NCBI RefSeq assembly: GCF_004168365.1
Contig: NZ_CP035704.1
Location: 2,852,001 to 2,916,000 of the forward strand
Origin: Pseudolysobacter antarcticus
GTDB taxonomy: Bacteria; Pseudomonadota; Gammaproteobacteria; Xanthomonadales; Rhodanobacteraceae
DNA: 64,000 nt
Direction of reading: 5' to 3'
Below, piece by piece: positions 36,744 through 44,658 of the stretch (positions are counted from its first letter, which is position 1; every line of letters begins with the position of its first letter). The position numbers and the translations under genes were made by a program. The notes below the pieces were generated by a model. It was not told the origin of the DNA, searched no databases, and worked only from the letters and a program-made list of their open reading frames with translations.

Positions 36744-37616
36744 ATGAATTACCGTCACGCCTTCCACGCCGGAAACTTCGCCGATGTCCTCAAGCACACC
36801 GTGCTGCTGGGTCTGCTCGATGCGCTGAAGGCCAAGTCCACGCCATTCTGCTACATCGACACGCATGCCGGCGCAGGCTGCTACGACCTGCGCGACGAAG
36901 AAGCCAACAAAACCGGCGAACATCTGGCTGGTGTACAACGTTTACTCGCGGTAAAAAATCCACCGGCATTGTTGCAGCGCTATCTCGATGAACTACTCGC
37001 GCTGAATCGCGAGAAGATGAGTGAAGATGAGATGCCAGCCGATGGCGCGATCTCGATTTATCCGGGTTCACCGCTGCTGGCGAGTCGTTGCATGCGCGAA
37101 GGCGATCGCGCGCAACTGTGCGAGCTGCAAACCGACGAGGCGCACAAGCTGCGCCAACTTATGCGCAACGATCCGCGCATCGCCGTGCATCAGCGCGATG
37201 GTTACGAAGCACTGAAAGCGTTTGTGCCGCCGAAGGAACGTCGCGGCCTCGTACTGATTGATCCGCCGTTTGAGGCCCAGGACGATGAGTTCCGCATCAT
37301 CGAATCCGCGCTGGCCAACGCCCATGCGCGCTGGCCGACCGGCATGTATGCGGTGTGGTATCCGATCAAATTGCGCCAGCAAATCATGCCGTTCCAGCGC
37401 TGGTTCAAGAGCTGCGGAATCCGCAAGGTGCTGGTGACAGAGTTGTTGCTGCAACCCGATACCTCACCGCTGCGCCTGAACGGCTGCGGCATGCTGCTGA
37501 TCAATCCGCCGTGGCAATTCGATCGGCAGCTCGAACAATTGATGCCGGTCTTGCTGCGTGAGTTGGCTACCGCTGCGGGGAGTAGTTGGTCGCTGGAGTG
37601 GCTGGTTGGCGAGTAG
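36744..37616 (+). CDS. rlmJ: 23S rRNA (adenine-2030-N6)-methyltransferase
   Basis: A 290-residue SAM-dependent methyltransferase of the RlmJ (YhiR) family that methylates A2030 of 23S rRNA. The N-terminus MNYRHAFHAGNFADVLKHTVLL is diagnostic, followed by FCYIDTHAGAGCYDL (SAM binding), and catalytic motif IV IDPPFE near residue 173. Length is normal. The ATG at 36744 starts the diagnostic motif; the longer open frame is not used. It stands alone before the REP/RAYT region. Confidence 0.93.
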   Translation: MNYRHAFHAGNFADVLKHTVLLGLLDALKAKSTPFCYIDTHAGAGCYDLRDEEANKTGEHLAGVQRLLAVKNPPALLQRYLDELLALNREKMSEDEMPADGAISIYPGSPLLASRCMREGDRAQLCELQTDEAHKLRQLMRNDPRIAVHQRDGYEALKAFVPPKERRGLVLIDPPFEAQDDEFRIIESALANAHARWPTGMYAVWYPIKLRQQIMPFQRWFKSCGIRKVLVTELLLQPDTSPLRLNGCGMLLINPPWQFDRQLEQLMPVLLRELATAAGSSWSLEWLVGE

Positions 37617-37630
37617 CGTTTTGAGCGTTT

Positions 37631-37661
37631 TGTCGGAAGGCGCTTTGCTTTTCCGACCTAC
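37631..37661 (-). repeat. REP hairpin, reverse type (1)
   Basis: GTCGGAAGGCGC...CCGACCTAC: read on the minus strand it begins GTAGGTCGGAAAAGC, the same GTAG head as the other copies, with GTCGGAA/TTCCGAC arms. It is the first of seven copies around the RAYT gene. Confidence 0.8.
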
Positions 37662-37687
37662 CATCGACGATTTGTTCAGGCCAAACT

Positions 37688-37724
37688 CGTAGGTCGGATG
37701 AGCGGCAAAGCCGCGTTATCCGAC
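37688..37724 (+). repeat. REP hairpin, forward type (2)
   Basis: Head CGTAGGTCGGATGAGCGGC followed by GCCGCGTTATCCGAC forms a hairpin with GTCGGAT/ATCCGAC arms and an inner GCGGC/GCCGC stem. With the next copy it forms an inverted pair (BIME-like). Confidence 0.82.
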
Positions 37725-37752
37725 ATTCGTGCAATGGAATGAAATCGGCAAT

Positions 37753-37784
37753 TGTCGGAAGGCGCTTTGCTTTTCCGACCTACG
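37753..37784 (-). repeat. REP hairpin, reverse type (3)
   Basis: Same sequence as copy 1, GTCGGAAGGCGC followed by TTTTCCGACC. Copies 2 and 3 are joined by ATTCGTGCA...GGCAATT, the same linker seen between copies 6 and 7, so the two pairs are duplicated units. Confidence 0.82.
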
Positions 37785-37820
37785 CATTCCGAACAGTCCG
37801 TCTATCCATATATGTCGATT

Positions 37821-37859
37821 CGTAGGTCGGATGAGCGGCACAGCCGCGTTATCCGACAA
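37821..37859 (+). repeat. REP hairpin, forward type (4)
   Basis: CGTAGGTCGGATGAGCGGC plus CAGCCGCGTTATCCGAC, immediately next to the 3' end of the RAYT gene. One inner base differs from copy 2. Confidence 0.82.
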
Positions 37860-37863
37860 TAAA

Positions 37864-38391
37864 CTATCTCTCGCCCGCAACAAAAATATTCGACACGCCG
37901 GCCCAATTCGGCGGATAGATCCCCACGTCGACATATCGATGAAACGTCGAATACGACCAATCCGCAACCCGTTGCACCAACCCATGCTTGAGCGGGTTGA
38001 TATGCACGTAATCGACATGCGCGGCATAGTCACGTTCGTCGCGAATCGTGTGTTCCCAGAATCGACGCTGCCAGATACCACGTTCCCCCTTACGCAACCG
38101 CACCGCAGACAGTTGTTCGGTTTTCGGCAAGGTTTTGGCAAAGGCGATTTTGATCGCTTTCCAGCGCGCTGAATAATCCGTGTCACCGGGCGGTAGTGTC
38201 CAGATGCAATGCGTATGATCGGGCAGCACCGTCCACGCATCGATATGGAAAGGTTTTCGCGCGCGTACCTGTCGCACCGCTTCGCGGAAAGCGTCGATAT
38301 TTTCAGTCAGCAATCGACTGCTTCGATCAAGCAGATTGACCGTGAAAAAATACGTCCCACCCGGAACCCGATTACGTCGATATTGTGACAT
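37864..38391 (-). CDS. REP-associated tyrosine transposase (RAYT)
   Basis: A 175-residue Y1 HUH-type transposase of the IS200-related RAYT group. The N-terminus SQYRRNRVPGGTYFFTVNLL is typical. The metal-binding HUH motif is LPDHTHCIWTLP, and the catalytic Tyr lies in DYVHINPLKHGLV. RAYTs nick DNA at REP hairpins with a conserved GTAG head, and seven such hairpins flank this gene on both sides. The start at 38391 gives the usual N-terminus; a longer in-frame extension enters REP sequence. The gene looks intact and could maintain or spread its REPs in trans. Confidence 0.9.
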   Translation of the reverse strand: MSQYRRNRVPGGTYFFTVNLLDRSSRLLTENIDAFREAVRQVRARKPFHIDAWTVLPDHTHCIWTLPPGDTDYSARWKAIKIAFAKTLPKTEQLSAVRLRKGERGIWQRRFWEHTIRDERDYAAHVDYVHINPLKHGLVQRVADWSYSTFHRYVDVGIYPPNWAGVSNIFVAGER

Positions 38392-38421
38392 GCGCCAATT
38401 ATGCCGACATTGATCCAACGC

Positions 38422-38460
38422 CGTAGGTCGGATGAGAGGCACAGCCGCGTTATCCGACAA
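38422..38460 (+). repeat. REP hairpin, forward type (5)
   Basis: CGTAGGTCGGATGAGAGGC plus CAGCCGCGTTATCCGAC at the 5' side of the RAYT gene. One stem base differs from the other forward copies. Confidence 0.8.
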
Positions 38461-38533
38461 TGACACGATGAATTCGAGTCGGTACGGCGAGCGTGAAGCA
38501 TCCCAGTCGTTACAGTTGCAGATGGGCCAGATT

Positions 38534-38570
38534 CGTAGGTCGGATGAGCGGCAGAGCCGCGTTATCCGAC
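38534..38570 (+). repeat. REP hairpin, forward type (6)
   Basis: CGTAGGTCGGATGAGCGGC plus AGAGCCGCGTTATCCGAC. Followed by ATTCGTGCC, as after copy 2; first member of the second inverted pair. Confidence 0.82.
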
Positions 38571-38598
38571 ATTCGTGCCATGGACTCGAACCGGCAAT

Positions 38599-38629
38599 TG
38601 TCGGAAGGCGCTTCGCTTTTCCGACCTAC
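38599..38629 (-). repeat. REP hairpin, reverse type (7)
   Basis: GTCGGAAGGCGCTTCGC followed by TTTTCCGACC; one base differs from copies 1 and 3. It ends just before the GNAT acetyltransferase stop codon. Confidence 0.8.
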
Positions 38630-38642
38630 CTCGTTGCTTTAT

Positions 38643-39092
38643 TTATCGGCGCAGCAAAGCCTCGGCATCGAAGCGTTCCATGAATCGATCCGGTGCGGCG
38701 AGCGTGGTGAAACCAAACTGCGCATACAGGCCGTGCGCATCGAGCGTCGCCAGCATGAAGCGCCGCAGCCTTTGCAACTGCGGATGGGCGAGTACGAATT
38801 GCATGAGCCGTTTGCTGATGCCCTGCCCGCGGCGTTCAGCGATCACAAATACATCAGCGAGATAACCGACACCGACGTAATCCGTCACCACGCGCGCGAA
38901 CGCGATTTGCGCGCCTTCGCTGTAAACGCCGAAACATAACGAATTGGCGATGCCGGTCGCGACCAGCTCGCGCGCGATGCCCGGCACCCAATACGAGTCC
39001 TCACTGAGAAATCGGTGGATCAAATCAATATCCAGCAAGGCCGGATCGGTGGAGAATAGCAACGCCTGATCCCGCCACTCGACTATCGTCAT
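38643..39092 (-). CDS. GNAT-family N-acetyltransferase
   Basis: A 149-residue acetyltransferase. The acetyl-CoA binding motif is VFVIAERRGQGISKRLM with the Q/RxxGxG/A pattern, preceded by GYLADVFV. The N-terminal portion (LLFSTDPALLDIDLIHRFLSEDSYWVPGIARELV) resembles the YpeA/Aac-like subgroup. Substrate is unknown. The start codon at 39092 overlaps the ATG of the divergent Slp gene at 39091, so the gap between the two translation starts is absent; the 5' untranslated region must run inside the Slp gene or a start lies elsewhere. Confidence 0.82.
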   Translation of the reverse strand: MTIVEWRDQALLFSTDPALLDIDLIHRFLSEDSYWVPGIARELVATGIANSLCFGVYSEGAQIAFARVVTDYVGVGYLADVFVIAERRGQGISKRLMQFVLAHPQLQRLRRFMLATLDAHGLYAQFGFTTLAAPDRFMERFDAEALLRR

Positions 39093-39603
39093 GACACTAC
39101 TCCGCATATTTTTGAATCGTCATTTTCCCACCCTCGTTTTGACCGCAGCGCTGGCCGGTTGCGCGCAGGCGCCGGTGCTGCAGACCAGCGTGATCGCGGT
39201 GAACGATGCGCCGCAAGCCGTCGCCGCCGCGCCGGAACGTTATCACGATGCCGAAATCGTCTGGGGCGGTTCGATCATCGCCGTGCGCAATAGCAACGAC
39301 AGCAGCGAGATCGAAATCCTCGCTTATCCGCTCAACGAAGGCCAGCGCCCTTTGCTCGACAAACCGACCGAAGGCCGCTTCATCGCGGTGCTGCCGGGTT
39401 ATGTCGAAAGCCTCGATTATCCGCAAGGCCGATTCGCAACCTTCAGCGGCCATTTGCTCGGTGTGCGTTCAGGCCAGATCGATGAACACGAAGTCGCGTA
39501 TCCGTTGTTGCAGGTCGCCAATCATCATCTGTGGCGACAGGGATTTCAGAACGAAGGACCCCAGTTTCATTTTGGTGTCGGGATTGGCGTGGGGATTCAT
39601 TGA
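39091..39603 (+). CDS. slp: Slp-family outer-membrane lipoprotein
   Basis: A 170-residue lipoprotein of the Slp (carbon-starvation-inducible) family in the outer membrane. The lipobox LAGC places the lipid-modified Cys at residue 24. The mature region has the family markers ERYHDAEIVWGGSIIAVRN and GRFIAVLPGYVESLDYPQGR, and it ends with a Phe/Gly-rich GVGIGVGIH tail. Slp proteins stabilise the outer membrane in stationary phase or acid stress. The gene starts on the opposite strand to the GNAT gene with the two start codons overlapping by two bases. Confidence 0.85.
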   Translation: MTLLRIFLNRHFPTLVLTAALAGCAQAPVLQTSVIAVNDAPQAVAAAPERYHDAEIVWGGSIIAVRNSNDSSEIEILAYPLNEGQRPLLDKPTEGRFIAVLPGYVESLDYPQGRFATFSGHLLGVRSGQIDEHEVAYPLLQVANHHLWRQGFQNEGPQFHFGVGIGVGIH

Positions 39604-39668
39604 ATTCGGGCATAAGAATTCGCGGCCCGCGCGGCTCCATACTTACTCGAAATCAAGGTAATGCGCAG

Positions 39669-40022
39669 ATGAAAGAATGGTATTCGGTCAAAGGCCTATT
39701 CCGCTGGTATTTCAAATCTAATGGCAAAACAGATCGCATTGAAGAACGCGTGTTGTTGTTCAAAGCCAGCGATTTTGATGACGCGCTGAATCTCGCCGAG
39801 CGCGAAGCAACGAAGTATTGCGCCTTGGATCGAAAGGCCAATTTTTCCATCGAGCCAGTAGGCTGGTGGCACGCATATTGGATTGGCGACGAACCAGCAT
39901 CGGGCGCCGAAGTATTCTCTCGCGGATGTGAAACGAATCTCGAAGCACAAGCGTTCGTGCGCCGCTACTATCCGAAGTCACATCACGGATCGGCCAACAA
40001 GCCAAAGCGTTCAGTGAGTTAA
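39669..40022 (+). CDS. DUF4288-like small protein
   Basis: A 117-residue protein beginning MKEWYSVKGLFRWYFK, the motif typical of DUF4288 proteins, followed by the ERVLLFKASDFDDALNLAEREA and WWHAYWIGDEP segments. It has no signal peptide or membrane segment, and its function is unknown. Its stop overlaps the stop of the convergent CDF gene by 4 bases. Confidence 0.72.
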   Translation: MKEWYSVKGLFRWYFKSNGKTDRIEERVLLFKASDFDDALNLAEREATKYCALDRKANFSIEPVGWWHAYWIGDEPASGAEVFSRGCETNLEAQAFVRRYYPKSHHGSANKPKRSVS

Positions 40023-40927
40023 TCCGAAACATCCGGCTCGAAAAACGACCAGCGGATTTCCGGGAACTGCGTTTTCATCGCCGCCTCAACACGATTGATA
40101 TCGAGCACCAGTCCGCGGCCATCGGTGCCGCCGCGCATCTCGGCTTTCACAGCCACCATCACGTCGGGGCCGAGCTGCAAGGTGATGACATTGAATACTT
40201 TCTGCACTTCGGGCTGGGCCGAGACAAATTCTTCGATCGCCATTTTCAGCTTGGGCTCCGCGCTCTGACCGATCAGCAAGGCCTGCACTTCGTAACCGAC
40301 GAAGATCGCGACGATAAACAGCAGCGCACCGATCAGCATGCTGCCGCAGGCGTCGTAGATCGGGTTGCCGGTGACCCAAGTGAGCAGCACCGCGATCAGC
40401 GCCACGATCAGGCATGTGAGCGCGGCGAGGTCTTCGCCGAAGATCACGATCAGCTCGCTCTGCCGGCTCTCACGGAACCAGCGCCACAGGCTCATTTCGC
40501 CGCGCGCCTTGTTGACCTCGTGCATGCAGCCCCACATCGAAAAACCTTCGGCAACGATGCTGAAACCGAGCACGCCGATCGCCAGCAGCGGCCAGCGCAT
40601 CGGTTCCGGTGCGGTGAATTTGTGGATGCCTTCGTAAACCGAAAAAATGCCGCCGAAACTGAAAAGAAACAGCGCGACCAGAAACGACCAGAAGTACACG
40701 GCCTTGCCATAACCGAGCGGGAAATCCGGCGACGCCGGGCGTTTCGCCACGCGCATGCCGAACAGCAACATGATCTGGTTGCCGCAATCCGCGAGCGAAT
40801 GCACAGCCTCGGCCAGCATTGAACCAGAGCCGGTGATGAAAGCAGCAACCAGCTTGCTGACGAAGATCAGGAAATTCGCGCCGAGCGCGTAGAACACGGT
40901 TTTGACTGAATCCGCTTTGGCCGACAT
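40019..40927 (-). CDS. Cation diffusion facilitator family transporter
   Basis: A 302-residue divalent-cation exporter of the CDF family. It has about six hydrophobic segments: AEAVHSLADCGNQIMLLFG carries the first HxxxD metal site, and DACGSMLIGALLFIVAI holds D(A)C..G in the second. In the C-terminal domain are the usual Gly/Asp residues and a basic LDINRVEAAM region. The cluster with D...P near GYGKAVYFWSFLVALFLFSFGG resembles the ZnT9/slc30a9-like branch. It should use proton exchange to export Zn2+ or a related metal from the cytoplasm. The substrate cannot be set by sequence; zinc is plausible given Zur-linked genes elsewhere in the window. Confidence 0.88.
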   Translation of the reverse strand: MSAKADSVKTVFYALGANFLIFVSKLVAAFITGSGSMLAEAVHSLADCGNQIMLLFGMRVAKRPASPDFPLGYGKAVYFWSFLVALFLFSFGGIFSVYEGIHKFTAPEPMRWPLLAIGVLGFSIVAEGFSMWGCMHEVNKARGEMSLWRWFRESRQSELIVIFGEDLAALTCLIVALIAVLLTWVTGNPIYDACGSMLIGALLFIVAIFVGYEVQALLIGQSAEPKLKMAIEEFVSAQPEVQKVFNVITLQLGPDVMVAVKAEMRGGTDGRGLVLDINRVEAAMKTQFPEIRWSFFEPDVSD

Positions 40928-41117
40928 GCACCGATTGCCCTGCAGTTTTGATCGTCAAAGTGTAGCATTGCGATGTTGTCGCCTTGCGCCTGGCGCCTCA
41001 TCGTCGATACTGCCGATGGCGCATGTCGCGCAGGTATCGCAACCAATACGATCAACCGTTTTCAACCCGCCAATTTGTGCGCGGGATTTCACCATTCTTC
41101 GACTAAGGAAAAATCCG

Positions 41118-42131
41118 ATGGGTACGATCACGAATCGACAAGTGCTGTTGGCTGCGCGCCCGAGTGGCCTGCCGAAAGCCAGCGACTGGCAGATGCAAAG
41201 TGTTGCGGTGGGCTCGCCCGGTGCCGGCCAGGTATTGGTGCGCGTGGTGTACCTGTCGCTCGATCCGGCGATGCGCGGCTGGATGAACGATGCACGCTCC
41301 TACATCGCGCCGGTCGGCATTGGCGAGGTCATGCGCGCCGGCGGTATCGGTCGTGTGGTTGAATCGAACGATGAAAAATTCGCGGCCGGCGATTGGGTCG
41401 GCGGCGGATTCGGCGTGCAGGAATATGCCGTGCTCAACGCCAAACATCTGGAAAAAATCGACGTCAGCAAACTCGCGCCGACCGTGCATCTGAATGTACT
41501 CGGCATGCCCGGCATGACCGCCTATTTCGGCTTGTTCGATGTCGGCCAACCGAAGGCCGGTGAAGTGGTGCTGGTATCCGGTGCATCCGGCGCGGTTGGC
41601 GCGACGGTTGGACAATTGGCCAAGCTGCACGGCTGCCGTGTGATCGGCATTGCTGGCGGCCCACAAAAATGCGCGTACGTGAAAGACGAACTCGGCTTCG
41701 ATGACGTGATCGACTACAAATCCGAGGAACTGCATGTCGGCTTGAAGCGCACGTGCCCGCAAGGCATCGATGTGTATTTCGACAACGTCGGCGGCGACAC
41801 GCTGGAAGCTGCGCTCGCGCGTATCCGCCTGAACGCACGCATCGTGATTTGCGGCGCGATCTCGCAATACAACGCGACCAGCGCGGTCAAGGGCCCGGCC
41901 AATTATTTGTCGTTGCTGGTCAATCGTGCGCGCATGCAGGGCATGGTCGTGTTCGATTATGCGGCGCGTTACCACGAGGGCCGCGCGGCGATGTTGCCGT
42001 TGTTGCTCGAAGGCAAACTGAAATCGCGCGAGGATGTGGTCACGGGCATCGAGAACTTCAACGATTCTTTGTTGATGCTGTTCAGCGGCGCCAACAACGG
42101 CAAGCTGGTGTTGCAGATTGCGGATGAGTGA
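41118..42131 (+). CDS. NADP-dependent oxidoreductase of the MDR family (CurA-like)
   Basis: A 337-residue cytosolic zinc-independent medium-chain reductase. N-terminal signature: RQVLLAARPSGLPKASDWQ, then DPAMRGWMND; the cofactor site is VLVSGASGAVGATVGQLAK near residue 154 and the NADPH preference is suggested by IAGGPQKC. The C-terminal segment RIVICGAISQYNA is typical of the CurA / leukotriene-B4-dehydrogenase group, which reduces enones and enals. The ATG at 41118 is the start used; the upstream extension overlaps the CDF promoter. Neighbours give no pathway hint. Confidence 0.87.
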   Translation: MGTITNRQVLLAARPSGLPKASDWQMQSVAVGSPGAGQVLVRVVYLSLDPAMRGWMNDARSYIAPVGIGEVMRAGGIGRVVESNDEKFAAGDWVGGGFGVQEYAVLNAKHLEKIDVSKLAPTVHLNVLGMPGMTAYFGLFDVGQPKAGEVVLVSGASGAVGATVGQLAKLHGCRVIGIAGGPQKCAYVKDELGFDDVIDYKSEELHVGLKRTCPQGIDVYFDNVGGDTLEAALARIRLNARIVICGAISQYNATSAVKGPANYLSLLVNRARMQGMVVFDYAARYHEGRAAMLPLLLEGKLKSREDVVTGIENFNDSLLMLFSGANNGKLVLQIADE

Positions 42132-42181
42132 TTGCGATTGAGTGCATTTCTATCCACATAAATCGCGTTAGGCCCAATCAC

Positions 42182-42655
42182 ATGAAACCGATCGCTGTGA
42201 CATTCATCCTCGTTGCTCTTGGCGCGTGCAGCTCTGTTAACCCGCCTTTGCAGTCGATCAAAGCCCCGTTGCCGCAAATCGCTGCAGCGGAGTACGCGTT
42301 GGATAGAGAAACATTCCTAGAAATGCTTCGTAGCATCGGGGGCTCGAATGCATTGGACTGCGGAGTCTTTCGTCCTTCTGTAGGAAACAATTCGCAAGGC
42401 ATTCCGTGTATTCGCAAAGCGTGGGAAGAGCATCGCGCTTTCACCATCGCAAACGAATATCGCGAAGGGTATTGCCCAAACCTTGTCGGATATGCCGGGG
42501 ATGCGAAAGGGCGTGTGTATCTAGTTCAGTCATGCCCGGATCGCGACCACGTAAACGGCAAAGCGCTGTCTCCATCCATCTTTCAATGTCCGCAATACCT
42601 TCCTCCATCGACACAATTCGGTGATGGGCAATGCAGCGTATTGGACAGTGTCTAA
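42182..42655 (+). CDS. Small lipoprotein of unknown function
   Basis: A 157-residue lipoprotein with signal peptide and lipobox LGAC (Cys near 17). The mature part is Cys-rich with C..GVFRPS, PCIRKAWEEHR and repeated YCPN/SCPD/QCPQ patterns that could form disulfides. No family was recognised. The ATG at 42182 begins a clear signal peptide, whereas the in-frame ATG at 42128 does not. It follows the oxidoreductase gene on the same strand; a terminator-like hairpin lies after it. Confidence 0.65.
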   Translation: MKPIAVTFILVALGACSSVNPPLQSIKAPLPQIAAAEYALDRETFLEMLRSIGGSNALDCGVFRPSVGNNSQGIPCIRKAWEEHRAFTIANEYREGYCPNLVGYAGDAKGRVYLVQSCPDRDHVNGKALSPSIFQCPQYLPPSTQFGDGQCSVLDSV

Positions 42656-42688
42656 CTGTGCTGAAAGTGACTTCACGTCAACGCCAAC

Positions 42689-42712
42689 CAACCCCACCAC
42701 GCGGGGTTTTTC
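42689..42712 (+). terminator. Rho-independent terminator after the lipoprotein
   Basis: AACCCC and GGGGTT arms around a 7-base loop (ACCACGC), followed by TTTTT, form a standard intrinsic terminator downstream of the lipoprotein and before the acyl-CoA dehydrogenase gene. Confidence 0.68.
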
Positions 42713-42734
42713 GTAACACCACAGGAATGCCACG

Positions 42735-44576
42735 ATGTCTTTGCTGTTATCGCGTCGCGATCTGGATTTTTTATTGTACGAGTGGCTGCATGTCGAAACG
42801 CTGACCAAGCGCACGCGTTTTGCCGATCACGCGCGCGAAACCTTTGATGCGGCGCTGGATGCCGCGGAGAAAATCGCTCGCGAACAATTCGCACCGCACA
42901 ATAAAAAAGCCGATCAGCAGGAACCGTGGTTCGACGGTGAACACGTGCATCTGATTCCCGAGCAGAAGGTTGCGCTGGATGCGTTTTGTGCGGCGGGATT
43001 CATGGCCGCTGCGCAGGATGCCGAACTCGGCGGCATGCAGTTGCCGCATGTGCTGGAACAAGCCTGCCACGCCTACTTTTTTGCGGCCAACGTCGCCACC
43101 AGCGCCTACGTTCTGCTGACTATCGGCAATGCCAGCGCAGTGCTCACACATGGCACGCCGGAACAAATCGGAGCCTTCGCCAAACCCGCCTTCGACGGAC
43201 GTTTTTTCGGCACGATGTGTTTATCGGAACCGCAGGCCGGATCGTCGCTGGCCGACATCCGCACGCGCGCCGAAACCGACGGCGATTCCGCATTCGGTCC
43301 GCGTTATCGACTGTTCGGCAACAAGATGTGGATCTCCGCGGGCGAGCATGAGCATGCGGAAAACATCGTGCATCTGGTGCTGGCGAAAATCCCCGGCGAG
43401 GATGGCAAACCGATTCCCGGTGTGAAAGGTATTTCGCTGTTCATCGTGCCGAAAAAACTCATCCATGCCGATGGCACGGTCGGCGAGCGCAACGACATCA
43501 CGCTGGCTGGGCTCAATCACAAGATGGGTTATCGCGGCACCACCAATTGCCTGCTGAATTTCGGCGAAGGCAGTTTCACGCCCGAAGGCAAAGCCGGCGC
43601 GATCGGTTACCGCATCGGCAACGCACATCAGGGCCTCGCCTACATGTTCCACATGATGAACGGCGCGCGCATCGGCGTCGGCCTCGGCGCGACCATGCTC
43701 GGCTACACCGGTTATCTGCACGCACTTGAGTACGCGCGCGGACGTCCGCAGGGCCGCGCCGCCACGGCCAAGGATCCGGCCAGCGCGCAGATCAATATCA
43801 TTGAACACACCGATGTGCGGCGCATGTTGCTCGCGCAGAAATCCTACGTTGAAGGCGCCCTCGCGCTGAATCTATATTGCGCGCGTTTACTCGACGAGGA
43901 GAAAACCGGCGACGACGAAATCGCGCGCAAGCACGCAACTCTGCTGCTGGATATTCTCACGCCGATCGCGAAAAGCTGGCCGTCGCAATGGTGTCTCGCG
44001 GCGAACGATCTGGCGATCCAGGTGCACGGTGGCTACGGCTACACACGCGACTACAACGTCGAGCAGTTCTATCGCGACAACCGCCTCAATCCGATCCACG
44101 AAGGCACGCACGGCATCCAGGCGCTCGACCTGCTCGGGCGCAAAGTGGTGATGCAGAATGGCGCAGCGCTGCATGCGCTCGGCGACATCATCCAACACAG
44201 TATTCGCAACGCCGCGACAATCGCGCACGTCGAAGTCAACGCGTTTGCGCATGAACTCAGCACGCGCTTGCACACGCTGTTCGATGTCACAAAACAACTG
44301 CACGGCAGCGGCGACGTCGCGCGCACCTTGGCGAATGCGACGGTGTACCTCGAAGCCTTCGGCCACATCGTGATGGCGTGGATCTGGCTCGAACAGGCGA
44401 CGATTGCGGCGCAAGCAATGGCTTCGGCTACAACGGAAGATGCCGCGTTTTATCACGGCAAACTGCAGGCGGCGCGCTATTTCCAGCGCTGGGAATTACC
44501 AAAAGTCGATGCACAACTTGCACTGCTGGCGGCGCTCGACACAACCACGCTGGATATGCAGAACAACTGGTTCTGA
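42735..44576 (+). CDS. Acyl-CoA dehydrogenase, long form
   Basis: A 613-residue flavoenzyme that begins fatty-acid beta-oxidation by desaturating acyl-CoA. Signature motifs are [18 protein letters not shown] (residues about 156-173), and the C-terminal FAD-dimer region [42 protein letters not shown] with catalytic Glu in the EGTHGIQ site. The N-terminal helical extension and extra C-terminal helical domain make it longer than typical 380-residue members, placing it with the FadE-like or AidB-related long subgroup. The ATG 42735 follows the Shine-Dalgarno GGAA. No beta-oxidation partners are adjacent. Confidence 0.9.
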   Translation: [613 protein letters not shown]

Positions 44577-44604
44577 AGCTCGGTCGACCGCATATCTTCC
44601 GGCA

Positions 44605-44632
44605 CAAAAAAGCCCCGCAATGCGGGGCTTTT
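44605..44632. terminator. Bidirectional terminator between convergent genes
   Basis: AAAAAAGCCCCGC AA TGCGGGGCTTTT is a perfect GCCCCGCA/TGCGGGGC stem flanked by A- and T-runs on both sides, located between the convergent acyl-CoA dehydrogenase and DksA genes. It can terminate both. Confidence 0.88.
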
Positions 44633-44658
44633 CGATCTTGCAGAACGATCAATCAGGC

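Noticed and set aside
37631-38629. Regularly spaced repeats considered as a CRISPR array
   Set aside because: They alternate in orientation, have unequal spacing and surround a RAYT gene; this is a REP locus, with no cas genes.
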